From PALSA-660 sp963726435 (GTDB taxonomy: Bacteria > Actinomycetota > Coriobacteriia > Anaerosomatales > PALSA-660), in assembly GCA_963726435.1 (NCBI GenBank), contig CAVSCJ010000006.1:62001-126000 (forward strand): a DNA stretch of 64,000 bases. The letters are read 5' to 3'. Below, piece by piece: positions 30,539 to 39,297 of this stretch. The notes under the pieces were generated by a model. That model saw only the letters and a program-made list of their open reading frames with translations, did no database searches and was not told the DNA's origin. Made by a program: the position numbers and the translations under genes. The number at the start of each line of letters is the position of its first letter. The first letter of the stretch is position 1.

Positions 30539-31660
30539 ATGCCGATCGGAGACTTCCACCTCATAGCGACAGACCGTGTCACGTCGGCGCGCCGCGGCGT
30601 GCTGCGCACGGGCCACGGCGCCGTGCACACCCCGCTGTTCATGCCCGTGGGCACCAAAGCGACTGTCAAGGGGATGCTGCCATCGCGGCTGCTCGGGCTG
30701 GGCGCTCAGACGATCCTTGCGAACGCCTACCACCTGTTCCTGCGGCCGGGTGCCGACGTCGTGCAGGCGGCAGGCGGGCTGCATTCGTTCATGGGATGGC
30801 AGGGAACGGTCCTGACCGATTCCGGCGGGTTCCAGGTATTCAGTCTGGCCGACACGGTGAAGGTCACCGATGAAGGCGTGGGCTTCAACTCGATCGTGGA
30901 CGGGGCCGGCCACTTCTGGACGCCGGAAGACAACGTGGCGATCCAAGAGAGCCTGGGGGCCGACATCATCATGCAGCTCGACCAGTGCCCGCCCTATCCC
31001 GCCCAAGAGAGCCTGGTGGCCACGGCCGTCCGCCGTTCGGCGGCTTGGGCGCGTCGATGCGCGGCATCCAGGACGCGCGACGACCAGTTGCTGTTCGGCA
31101 TCGTCCAGGGCGGCGTCTTCCCGGCACTTCGCGAAGAGAGTGTCGAGCGTCTCGTCGCGCTCGATCTTCCGGGGTACGGCATCGGCGGGTACTCGGTCGG
31201 GGAGTCCCACGAGCTGATGCTGGAATCGCTCGAGCCGGTGTGCGAGCTCCTGCCGCCGGGGCGCCCGCGCTATCTCATGGGAGTGGGCAACCCCACCACC
31301 ATCCTGCGCGCGATAGCCCTGGGCGTGGACATGTTCGACTGCGTGCTGCCGACGCGCACCGCGCGCCTGGGCACCGCGTTCTCGAGCGAAGGCCGGCTGA
31401 ACCTGCGCAATGCGCGCTTCGCCCGCGACCAGGGGCCTCTCGATCCGCAATGCGCCTGTCCGACATGCGCCGCGTACCCGCGCTCCTACCTGAGGCACCT
31501 CGTGACCTCCAAGGAGATGCTAGGCGCGGTCCTGCTGACCGAGCACAACCTCTTCTTCCTTCTGGATCTCACCAGGCGCGCCCGGGAGGCGATCGAGGCG
31601 CGGGCCTACGGCGACTTCCTCGCGCAGTGGCTTGAGAGCCCCGCCGCGCTCGACTACTAG
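30539..31660 (+). CDS. tgt: tRNA-guanine transglycosylase
   Basis: Swaps guanine 34 for preQ1 in GUN-anticodon tRNAs, the step before QueA. 373 residues. D94 in LTDSGGFQVF and the nucleophile D267 in FDCVLPTR are present; zinc ligands are C305, C307, C310 (QCACPTC) and H336. ATG 30539 is chosen for the MPIGDFHL start; the -10 box just upstream points to leaderless or near-leaderless mRNA. It diverges from the ECF sigma gene. Confidence 0.97.
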   Translation: MPIGDFHLIATDRVTSARRGVLRTGHGAVHTPLFMPVGTKATVKGMLPSRLLGLGAQTILANAYHLFLRPGADVVQAAGGLHSFMGWQGTVLTDSGGFQVFSLADTVKVTDEGVGFNSIVDGAGHFWTPEDNVAIQESLGADIIMQLDQCPPYPAQESLVATAVRRSAAWARRCAASRTRDDQLLFGIVQGGVFPALREESVERLVALDLPGYGIGGYSVGESHELMLESLEPVCELLPPGRPRYLMGVGNPTTILRAIALGVDMFDCVLPTRTARLGTAFSSEGRLNLRNARFARDQGPLDPQCACPTCAAYPRSYLRHLVTSKEMLGAVLLTEHNLFFLLDLTRRAREAIEARAYGDFLAQWLESPAALDY

Positions 31661-31678
31661 CTCGCGCGCGCGGCCGTG

Positions 31679-31697
31679 CGCGCCCTCCGTGGGCGCG
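31679..31697 (+). terminator. Hairpin after tgt
   Basis: CGCGCCC (31679-31685), loop TCCGT, GGGCGCG (31691-31697). Seven perfect pairs 19 bases after the tgt stop. The T-tract is missing. A -10-like TATCAT (31709-31714) for yajC follows at once. Confidence 0.45.
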
Positions 31698-31765
31698 TCG
31701 GGCGGTGCTATCATCTCGTTCTGCGCCGGATCGACGACGCGGCGAGAACGGCAAAGGAGTCAGCC

Positions 31766-32059
31766 ATGGTCACAGGTTCGGACCCCGTACTCGCGATCGC
31801 ATACGTCGCGGCGATCGTAGGAGTCTTCTACTTCCTCTGGTATCGCCCGCAGCAGGTGCAGCGCAAGAAGATGAAGGAGTTGATGGCCTCTCTGGCGCCC
31901 GGGGACGAGGTCATGACCGCCGGCGGCCTGATCGGGACCGTGCGGAGCATGGATCTGGATCTCGTCACGGTAGAGATAGCAGCCGGAGTGCTCGTCCGCT
32001 TCACGCGGCGCGCGATCATCGACCGCATCAACCCCGTGGCTGGCGCCGGGGATGAGTGA
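31766..32059 (+). CDS. yajC: Preprotein translocase subunit YajC
   Basis: 97 residues: one N-terminal membrane helix (AIAYVAAIVGVFYFLWYRPQ) then the YajC domain with LAPGDEVMTAGGLIGTV. It is part of the SecDF-YajC accessory complex. ATG 31766 has AAAGGAG six bases upstream. An HD-domain gene overlaps its end by eight bases, before secD. Confidence 0.94.
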   Translation: MVTGSDPVLAIAYVAAIVGVFYFLWYRPQQVQRKKMKELMASLAPGDEVMTAGGLIGTVRSMDLDLVTVEIAAGVLVRFTRRAIIDRINPVAGAGDE

Positions 32060-32771
32060 CGTCACGCCGGCGATGGCCGGCGTAGCGGCCGCGGCCGCCC
32101 CGGACTCGCCGAGGATCACGCTGGAGACGGTGGCTGCCTCTCCTGACGTGTCCGCGATGATCGAAGTGGCGGACGAGTACCTCGGCGCGATCGGCTACAC
32201 GGAGCACGGCTTCCGGCACGCCAGCCTGGTAGCGCACATCTCGGGCAACATCATGCGCCGCCTCGGCTTCGATGAACGGCTCGCAGAGCTGGCCGAAGTG
32301 GCCGGCTACCTGCACGACGTGGGCAACTGCATAGGCCGCGACCACCACGGCGTGTCCTCCGCACTGCTGGCCCGCGACATGCTGCGGGATCTTGGAATGG
32401 ATCCGTGGGAGACCGCGCACGTCATGAACGCCGTCGGGAACCACGAGGAGGAGTTCGGCGCGCCGGCGAACCCGATCGGGGCGGCGACGATCATCGCCGA
32501 CAAGGCGGACGTGCACCACACGCGCGTTCGCAACCCCGACCCGTCGACCTTCGACATCCACGACCGCGTCAACTTCTCGGCGCGCCGGTCGTTCCTGCGG
32601 GTCGACGGCGACGCGCGCACACTCACTCTCGAGATCGACATCGACACCCAGACCAGCCAGGTGATGGAGTACTTCGAGATATTCCTGTCCCGGATGCAGA
32701 TGTGCCGCACGGCCGCCGAGGTGCTCGGCTCGACCTTCCACCTCGTCATCAACGACACCAAGCTGCTGTAG
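32052..32771 (+). CDS. HD domain phosphohydrolase
   Basis: 239 residues with HD-superfamily metal motifs: FRHASLVAHIS, YLHDVGNCIGRDHHGVSS, NAVGNHEEE and IIADKADVHHTRVR. The spacing resembles HD-GYP/GdpP-adjacent phosphohydrolases but no GYP motif is seen, so the substrate is unknown. The start overlaps yajC by eight bases and secD follows after 108 bases, so the gene sits inside the sec accessory cluster. Confidence 0.85.
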   Translation: MSDVTPAMAGVAAAAAPDSPRITLETVAASPDVSAMIEVADEYLGAIGYTEHGFRHASLVAHISGNIMRRLGFDERLAELAEVAGYLHDVGNCIGRDHHGVSSALLARDMLRDLGMDPWETAHVMNAVGNHEEEFGAPANPIGAATIIADKADVHHTRVRNPDPSTFDIHDRVNFSARRSFLRVDGDARTLTLEIDIDTQTSQVMEYFEIFLSRMQMCRTAAEVLGSTFHLVINDTKLL

Positions 32772-32879
32772 ACCGCGGAGCGCGCATCGGCACGGCACCC
32801 ATGGTGTAGAGTTTCGAGGGATTTCGGCGCTGCCGCGGGCGGCGCCGCCGCACCTGAGCACACGATCGGAAGGCAAGGG

Positions 32880-34502
32880 ATGGACTCCAGGCAGAAGAAC
32901 TACCTCGCTATCGCGGGCCTGGTCGTCCTGATCATCGGCGCGCTGTTCTTCCTGCTGCCACTGAAGCAGAGCGACAGCGTGTCATGGCAGGCGGGCACCG
33001 CGAGCGGGACGACGGCGTTGAAGTGGCCGAAGGCGGTCATCGGGCTGACCGCGGACGGCATAGGCATCGCGGCTACCGCCGACGTCAACATGAAGCCGCT
33101 CGCCACGCTCGAGCAGATCACCGACTCGACCGCCACTGTACCCGCCTCGTGGCGCATCTCGGCGACGACAGAATCCACCATTCCGATCACCGTGCGCGGC
33201 GCAGTCGTGAAGAGCGCCGAGCTCTCCTACGGGACGACCTTCACCATCGGCCCGGACTCCTTCAACCTTCAGGAGGGCGGGTCGTCGATCACGCAGGGCC
33301 TCGATCTGCGAGGCGGGCTCTCCGTGATCCTGACCCCGAAGAAGACGGCAGACTCCATCGCGATGCAGCGCGCGCTGGTCATCATGAACAACCGCGTGAA
33401 CGGCCTGGGTGTCTCCGAGGCGACAGTGCAGCTGGAGAACGACAACCAGGCCATCCTCGTTCAACTGCCCGGAGTGCGCGACGCGCGCGCCGCGCTCGAC
33501 ATCATCGGTCAGGCGGGCCAGCTCGAGTTCGTGGAGGTCGCCAGCCTGCCGACGACCTTGCAGGCGCAGATCGAGGACGGCTTCAAGATGCCGCCGGGCT
33601 CCTACAAGGCGTTCATGACCGGTGATGTCATCACCAGCGCGAGCGCCAAGGCGTCGACCGACGTGACGAAGCCCGGCTACGAGGTCTCCCTGTCGATGAA
33701 CGCATCCGGAACGCTCACTTGGGGTGAGGTGACGACGCGCAGCTTCCCCACCCAGGCGCGCATCGCGATCCTGCTCGATGGAACGGTGGTGTCCGCCCCG
33801 GCGGTCCAGAACGCCATCACAGACGGCAACACTGCGATCACCGGCAACTTCACGGCTGAGGAGGCACGTCGCTTGGCGGCCATACTCCAGTCCGGTGCGC
33901 TCCCCGTCGACCTGCAGTTCTCCCAGACCGAGGTAGTGGGGCCGACGCTCGGCCAAGACTCGCTCTTCCAGGGCATCACCGCCGCGCTCGTCGGCTTCGC
34001 GATCGTCGCGCTCTACCTGGCGATCTACTATCGCGGCTTCGGCATACTGTCGTGGGTCTCGCTAGGTTCGTTCGCTGTGGTGTACCTGGGTGTGCTGGCG
34101 GTCCTGTCCAGTGCCGGCCAGTACGCGCTGTCGCTGCCGGGCATAGCCGGCGTCACACTGTCGATCGGAATGGCGGCTGACACGTCGATCCTGATCTTCG
34201 AGCGATTCAAGGAGGAGATCGCGATGGGCCGCACGCCGCGCTCCGCGGCGAAGTCCGGCACCAAGCACGCGATCCTGACCTCCCTCGACGCCGATGCCGT
34301 CACTTTCGCCAGCGCCATCCCGCTCTTCCTGTTCGCCATCGGCCCCGTGAAGGGCTTCGCGCTCACGCTCATGATCGGCATCATCTGCGACCTCACGATC
34401 GCCATGCTCTTCACGAGGCCCGCGGTGATCCTGCTGGCGGAGAAGACCATCGGCCGCATGCCCCGGTTCTTCGGCGTGAAGGGAAGTGCCGTCGATGCGT
34501 AG
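32880..34502 (+). CDS. secD: Protein translocase subunit SecD
   Basis: 540 residues. An N-terminal helix is followed by the periplasmic P1 region with GLDLRGGLSVIL, then DARAALDIIGQAGQLEFVEV and five membrane helices with SLPGIAGVTLSIGMAADTSILIFERFKEE, the conserved D-rich motif. SecDF uses the proton gradient to pull exported proteins. ATG 32880 follows GGAAGGCAAGGG. It is directly coupled to secF. A -10-like TAGAGT lies at 32807-32812. Confidence 0.97.
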   Translation: MDSRQKNYLAIAGLVVLIIGALFFLLPLKQSDSVSWQAGTASGTTALKWPKAVIGLTADGIGIAATADVNMKPLATLEQITDSTATVPASWRISATTESTIPITVRGAVVKSAELSYGTTFTIGPDSFNLQEGGSSITQGLDLRGGLSVILTPKKTADSIAMQRALVIMNNRVNGLGVSEATVQLENDNQAILVQLPGVRDARAALDIIGQAGQLEFVEVASLPTTLQAQIEDGFKMPPGSYKAFMTGDVITSASAKASTDVTKPGYEVSLSMNASGTLTWGEVTTRSFPTQARIAILLDGTVVSAPAVQNAITDGNTAITGNFTAEEARRLAAILQSGALPVDLQFSQTEVVGPTLGQDSLFQGITAALVGFAIVALYLAIYYRGFGILSWVSLGSFAVVYLGVLAVLSSAGQYALSLPGIAGVTLSIGMAADTSILIFERFKEEIAMGRTPRSAAKSGTKHAILTSLDADAVTFASAIPLFLFAIGPVKGFALTLMIGIICDLTIAMLFTRPAVILLAEKTIGRMPRFFGVKGSAVDA

Positions 34503-35394
34503 GCCATACGTGGACTTCATGGGCAAGCGCTACCTGCTCTTCGCCTTCTCTGCCCTCGTGCTCGCGATCGCCATCGGGTCGCTGGTGTTCAGGCCGCTCA
34601 ACCTCGGCATCCAGTTCCGGGGAGGCACGGTCATCACGCTGACCAACGTGTCGGGCGCGACGATCGCGCAGGTGCGCCAGGCCGCCACTGCCGCCGGCAT
34701 CCCCGGCGCGGAGGTGCAGACCACCGAGCGCGGCTTCATCATCCGCTCGACCGAGACCAAGACGGTCGTCGCGGAACAGCAGGCCACTGCGCTCGCGGAC
34801 GCGTTGAAGGTCGCCGCCACGGACCGTCAGGTCTCGACGATCGGTCCGGAGTGGGGCAGCAACATCACCAACGCTTCGCTGCTGGCTCTCGCGGTGTCGC
34901 TGATCGCGATCCTCGCCTACATCTCGATCCGCTTCGAGTACAAGATGGCGGTCACCGGCGTGGTCGCCCTGGTCCATGACGCCGTCATCACGCTCGGCAT
35001 CTACGCGCTGCTGGGTCGTGAGGTGACCCCGAACACGGTCGCCGCGCTGCTGACGATCCTGGGCTACTCGCTCTACGACACGATCGTCGTGTTCCACCGG
35101 ATCCGCGAGAACACGGCGAACCTGAGCAAGAAGACGTTCATGGACATGGCGAACGACTCGCTCAACCAGGTGCTCGCGCGCTGGATCAACACGGGCCTTT
35201 CCTCGCTCATCCCGGTCATCTGCCTGCTGCTTCTCGGTGGCGAGACCCTGCGCGACTTCGCGTTCGCGCTGTTCGTGGGGCTGCTCTCCGGCGCGTACTC
35301 GTCCGTGGCCGTGGCCAGCCCGCTGTACGCCATGTGGAAGGAACGCGAGCCCCGCTTCATGGCTTTGCGCAAGAAGTTCGCGCAGGCCAAGTAG
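34495..35394 (+). CDS. secF: Protein translocase subunit SecF
   Basis: 299 residues: a first helix, LGIQFRGGTVITL, a small P1 domain, then five helices with YISIRFEYKMAVTGVVAL, ALLTILGYSLYDTIVVFHRIREN and LINTGLSSL-like RWINTGLSSLIPV. ATG 34495 overlaps the secD stop by eight bases; GTG 34486 is an alternative. Confidence 0.97.
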   Translation: MRRPYVDFMGKRYLLFAFSALVLAIAIGSLVFRPLNLGIQFRGGTVITLTNVSGATIAQVRQAATAAGIPGAEVQTTERGFIIRSTETKTVVAEQQATALADALKVAATDRQVSTIGPEWGSNITNASLLALAVSLIAILAYISIRFEYKMAVTGVVALVHDAVITLGIYALLGREVTPNTVAALLTILGYSLYDTIVVFHRIRENTANLSKKTFMDMANDSLNQVLARWINTGLSSLIPVICLLLLGGETLRDFAFALFVGLLSGAYSSVAVASPLYAMWKEREPRFMALRKKFAQAK

Positions 35395-35420
35395 GCGAAG
35401 CGCTCACAGACTCGGGGGGA

Positions 35421-35455
35421 ACGGGCCCGTCACGCGAGGAGCGTGGCGGGCCCGT
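35421..35455 (+). terminator. Terminator hairpin after secF
   Basis: A 15-pair stem (35421-35435 with 35441-35455) with one G-U pair and a five-base GAGGA loop. It separates the yajC-secDF unit from the recJ-fusion promoter five bases later. Confidence 0.75.
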
Positions 35456-35459
35456 CTGC

Positions 35460-35465
35460 TAGCAT
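35460..35465 (+). promoter_or_regulatory. -10 box of the RecJ fusion gene, leaderless start
   Basis: TAGCAT at 35460-35465, preceded by GC, predicts +1 at 35472, which is the first base of the GTG start codon. No ribosome-binding site precedes that codon. Confidence 0.55.
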
Positions 35466-35471
35466 TCAGCC

Positions 35472-38400
35472 GTGCCCACCACCTCCCCGTCATCCGCAGG
35501 CTGGACGCTGGCTCCCGCCGACGAGCCGGCCGTGAGAGCACTCGCTGCGGCGACGGGACTCTCCGAGATCGTTGCGCGCGTCCTCGTCGTGCGCGGGATC
35601 GACACCCCCGAGGCCGTTCGCGCGTTCCTCACCCCGGACCTGGCCCGCGACTGGCGCGACCCCGACAGCCTGCCGGGCATGGACGGGTGCGCCGACGGGG
35701 TCGCTGAGGCGATCCGCGCCGGCGAACGCATCGTCGTGTTCGGCGACTTCGACGTGGACGGCCTGACCGCGGCGGCGCTGACCGCCCGCGGACTGGGCGC
35801 CCTCGGGGGCGATGTCGAGGCCACGGTTCCGCACCGGTTCCGCGAGGGCTACGGCCTCACCGACGCCGCGGTCGACCGGCTCATCCGGATGGCGCCGGGG
35901 CTGGTCGTGACCGTCGACTGCGGGATCTCCAGCGCTCCCGAGATCGCGCGCCTCCGTGCCGCGGGGATCGGCGTGGTCGTCACAGACCACCACGAGCCTG
36001 GCGAGGGAGTCCCGGAGGGGGTGCCGGTATGCGACCCGAAGCTGGGGGCTTGCGGGTTCTCCGACCTGGCCGGCGCCGGCGTCGCGCTCAAGCTCGTGGC
36101 GGGGGTGGGCGCGCGACTGGGCGACCCGGACGCTTGGCGCGACTTGACGGACATCGCAGCGATCGGGACTGTCGGCGACATCGTGCCGCTCGTGGACGAG
36201 AACCGCGCGATCGTGGCGGACGGGCTTGCGCGCATGCGGTCGCGGACCCGCACGTGGATCGCGGCGCTGTGCTCGGCGGCCGGGCTCGACCCCCGGGTGA
36301 TGACCGCGGAGCGCATCGCCTTCGGACTGGCCCCTCGGCTCAACGCCGCGGGCCGGGTGGCCGACCCCGCCGAGGCGCTGGCGCTGCTGTTGACCGACGA
36401 CCCTGCCGAGGCCGGGTCTCTGGCGAAGGCGCTCCACTCCTACAACGCGGCCAGGCAGGCCGCCGAAGCGCAGCTGTCGCGAGAGGCGACCGCTGCGGCC
36501 GATGCGGCCTGGCACGACGGGGCAAGGTCCTTGGTGGTTTCCGGACGCGGATGGCACGAAGGCGTGAGGGGCATCGTCGCGTCCCGGCTCGCCGCGGCCT
36601 ACGGAGTGCCGACCATCGTCTTCTGCATCGAGGACCGGGAGGCGCGCGGATCCGGCCGCAGTGTCGGAGATGTCGACCTGCATGCCGCCGTGTCGGACTG
36701 CTCCTCCGCCCTGACACGCTTCGGAGGCCACGAGGCCGCCGTCGGAGTGACGCTGCCTTCCGAGAACCTCGACGGTTTCGCGCGCTGTCTGGAGGGGGTG
36801 CTCGGGAGGCTTCCCGAGGAGGCGTTCTCTCGGTCCGTGAGTGCCGACGCCGAGGTCCACCTGTGGGAGGCGACGCGCGATCTGGCCGCGGGCCTCGCGG
36901 CTCTCGAGCCGTTCGGCTGCGGGAACCCGAAGCCTACACTGGCGAGCCGCGGCGTGTTCATGAACGGACGCTCGCTCGTCGGAAAGGGGCAGGAGCACTT
37001 CAAGTTCGACGCGTACGACGGCGTCACGACGATTCCCGCGATCGCGTTCCGTTGCCCGGACGCCGCGACGTTGGCTGCGACCGACTCGGCGGTCGACGTT
37101 CTCTACGCACTCGACACGGATACCTGGAAGGGCCGCGAGCGCGTCCAGCTCACGGTCCGCCGACTGTACCCGCACGCCGTGACCGCCGATGCTCCCGCGG
37201 CCGAACTCGTGGAGGAGCTCTTTGCGGATGCCGAGCGGATCCTGGCCCGCGGCGAGTACGAGGGGATAGCCGACGCCGAGTCGTTCCACACGAAGCTGGC
37301 GGGTGTCAGCTTCGAGGGGCGGCAGGAGGTCGTCGCCCGGCTTCTGCCCGGTGCGGTCCTGCGCGCCGCGCGCCAGCCTGAGAACCCCCACGACTGCAAC
37401 GCCATCGCTCTCCTCGATCCCATCGGCGAGCAGGTGGGCTTCTTCAACCGCAGGCTGGCGGCGGCCCTCGCCCCGGCCATTGACGACGGCGTGGTCTTCG
37501 AGGTCACCGTGACCGAGGTGACCGGCGAAGGCGGCGACAGGAGCCGGGGCGTCAACGTCCTGGTCTCGCGTCAAGACACCGCCGAGGAGGCGGAACGCGA
37601 CGCAGCCACGCGCGCGGCGCGCAGGGCGAGCCTGGAGGCGCTGAACGACGCCGCTCTCGAGGCCGAACTCGTGAGCGCGCTGATCGGCGACCGCCCCCTG
37701 CGCCGCGCGCAGGGTGAGGCGCTCGAGCACCTCGCCGCGGGGCGCTCCTGCCTCGCCGTGATGGCCACCGGACGGGGGAAGTCGCTCATCTTCCACCTGC
37801 ACGCCGCCCGTCTTGCGCTGCGCGACTCTTCGGCCAGCGTCTTCGTCTATCCGCTGCGCGCCCTCGTCGCAGACCAGGCCTTCCACCTCAAGGACGCGTT
37901 CGACGCGCTGGGGCTGAGCGTACGGCTCATCACGGGCGAGACGGCGCCTGGGGCTCGGGAGGAGATCTTCGCGGGGTTGGTCGACGGGCGGGTCGACGCG
38001 GTCATGACCACTCCCGAGTTCCTCGAGAGGCACGCGGGCCTGTTCGCGCAGAGCGGACGGGTCCGCTTCGTCGTCGTGGACGAGGCGCACCACGTGGCGC
38101 TCGCCCGGGCGTCGCACAGGCCGGCATACGCGCGCCTCGGCGAGGCGCTGGACACCCTCGGTCACCCGCTCGTATGCGCGGTGACCGCGACGGCCGGGGA
38201 CGAGGTGGCCGCCGGGATCCGCTCCACTCTCGGCATCGATTCCGTCGTGCTCGACCCGTCTCGGCGCGACAACCTGCGGGTCGCCGACCGGCGCGGGTCG
38301 GCCGACAAGGCCGGCCAACTCGCGACCATCGCCTCGACCGGCCAGAAGCTCATCGTCTACGTCAACAGCCGGGAGCAGTCGGTGCGGATAGCGGCCAAGA

Positions 38401-39101
38401 TCCGCGAGTCCAGCCCCAAGCTCGCGCAACGCACCGCCTTCTACAACGGCGGCATGGCAAAGGCTGCCCGCCACGCGGTCGAGCGCGCGTTCCGCGAGGG
38501 CGGGATCACCACGATCGTCGCGACCAGCGCATTCGGCGAGGGCGTGGACATCCCCGACGTCCGGCACGTGGCACTCTTCCACCTGCCCTTCAACCGGATC
38601 GAGTTCAACCAGATGTGCGGGCGCGGGGGGCGTGACGGCGAGACGGCCACGATCCACCTGCTCTTCGGCGAGCGGGACGGGCGCCTCAACGAGATGATCC
38701 TGCAATCCACCGCTCCCGATCTCGAGGACCTTCGTGTCCTCTACGCGGTGCTACGCGATCGCGGGGCGGCTTCGACCGACGGCTGGATCGAGGCCACGAA
38801 CGCCGATCTTGCCGGCGAAGTGAAGCGCAGGCGGCCGCGCTCGCGACTGACCGACCGAGGCGCCTCCACGGGCGTCGGGATCTTCCGGGAGGTGGGGCTC
38901 GTGACCGGTGAGGGGGCGGGGTCGTACCGCCGACTCACGCTGCTGCCGGTCGCCGAGAAGGTCGATCTGACGTCGTCCGTCCGCTACGAGGAGGGTGTGG
39001 AGGAGACCGAGGAGTTCGCCGAGTTCCGCTCTTGGGTGCTGGAGGCGCCCGCCGAGGATCTGAGGCGGGCCTTCGACAGGCCGATCCTGCCCGGGCAATA
39101 G
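35472..39101 (+). CDS. recJ: RecJ nuclease-HIRAN-RecQ helicase fusion
   Basis: A 1209-residue single chain. Residues 1-565 form a full RecJ 5'-3' single-strand exonuclease: DHH motif GDFDVDG (D92, D94, D96), VDCGISS, VTDHHE (D172-H174), TVGDIVPL, then DHHA1 with GWHEGVRGIVASRL and FGGHEAAVG (H420), and the OB part LEPFGCGNPKP. Residues about 603-700 (FHTKLAGVSFEGRQ... PENPHDCNAIAL... GFFNRRLAAAL) look like a HIRAN DNA-end-binding domain. Residues 745-1100 are an SF2 helicase of RecQ type: ATGRGKS (K770), VVVDEAHH (D870), YVNSREQS, FGEGVDIPDV, QMCGRGGRDG (1047 on). No RecQ zinc site is seen; the last 110 residues may be a winged helix. Context (secDF, rel, hisS, aspS) is the usual recJ locus. 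Confidence 0.93.
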   Translation: MPTTSPSSAGWTLAPADEPAVRALAAATGLSEIVARVLVVRGIDTPEAVRAFLTPDLARDWRDPDSLPGMDGCADGVAEAIRAGERIVVFGDFDVDGLTAAALTARGLGALGGDVEATVPHRFREGYGLTDAAVDRLIRMAPGLVVTVDCGISSAPEIARLRAAGIGVVVTDHHEPGEGVPEGVPVCDPKLGACGFSDLAGAGVALKLVAGVGARLGDPDAWRDLTDIAAIGTVGDIVPLVDENRAIVADGLARMRSRTRTWIAALCSAAGLDPRVMTAERIAFGLAPRLNAAGRVADPAEALALLLTDDPAEAGSLAKALHSYNAARQAAEAQLSREATAAADAAWHDGARSLVVSGRGWHEGVRGIVASRLAAAYGVPTIVFCIEDREARGSGRSVGDVDLHAAVSDCSSALTRFGGHEAAVGVTLPSENLDGFARCLEGVLGRLPEEAFSRSVSADAEVHLWEATRDLAAGLAALEPFGCGNPKPTLASRGVFMNGRSLVGKGQEHFKFDAYDGVTTIPAIAFRCPDAATLAATDSAVDVLYALDTDTWKGRERVQLTVRRLYPHAVTADAPAAELVEELFADAERILARGEYEGIADAESFHTKLAGVSFEGRQEVVARLLPGAVLRAARQPENPHDCNAIALLDPIGEQVGFFNRRLAAALAPAIDDGVVFEVTVTEVTGEGGDRSRGVNVLVSRQDTAEEAERDAATRAARRASLEALNDAALEAELVSALIGDRPLRRAQGEALEHLAAGRSCLAVMATGRGKSLIFHLHAARLALRDSSASVFVYPLRALVADQAFHLKDAFDALGLSVRLITGETAPGAREEIFAGLVDGRVDAVMTTPEFLERHAGLFAQSGRVRFVVVDEAHHVALARASHRPAYARLGEALDTLGHPLVCAVTATAGDEVAAGIRSTLGIDSVVLDPSRRDNLRVADRRGSADKAGQLATIASTGQKLIVYVNSREQSVRIAAKIRESSPKLAQRTAFYNGGMAKAARHAVERAFREGGITTIVATSAFGEGVDIPDVRHVALFHLPFNRIEFNQMCGRGGRDGETATIHLLFGERDGRLNEMILQSTAPDLEDLRVLYAVLRDRGAASTDGWIEATNADLAGEVKRRRPRSRLTDRGASTGVGIFREVGLVTGEGAGSYRRLTLLPVAEKVDLTSSVRYEEGVEETEEFAEFRSWVLEAPAEDLRRAFDRPILPGQ

Positions 39102-39297
39102 GGCGGCGGCCAGGCAGGGGTCCGGCGCTCAGACAGTCCTCGCTTCGCTGCGGAACTCGCGGCGGGCCCCTGCCGGCCCCGCCGCCCGCTGCGGAGCCGG
39201 CGCCGGATCCCCCCGAGGCCGCCGGCCCCGGCCCCAACGCACGGCTGCTAGAATCTGCACCACCTCATGCGCACGGCCGTCGGTTGCGGGGCGCCAA

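Noticed and set aside
31766..35394. Horizontal transfer of the HD gene inside the sec cluster.
   Set aside because: Its GC content and codon choice look like those of its neighbours by eye, and no mobile element is nearby.
35490..38705. A 1071-codon open frame on the minus strand opposite the RecJ fusion.
   Set aside because: It has no recognisable motif, while the plus strand has full RecJ and helicase motifs. Long antisense frames are expected at this GC content. Similar frames opposite tgt, rel and alaS were rejected for the same reason.
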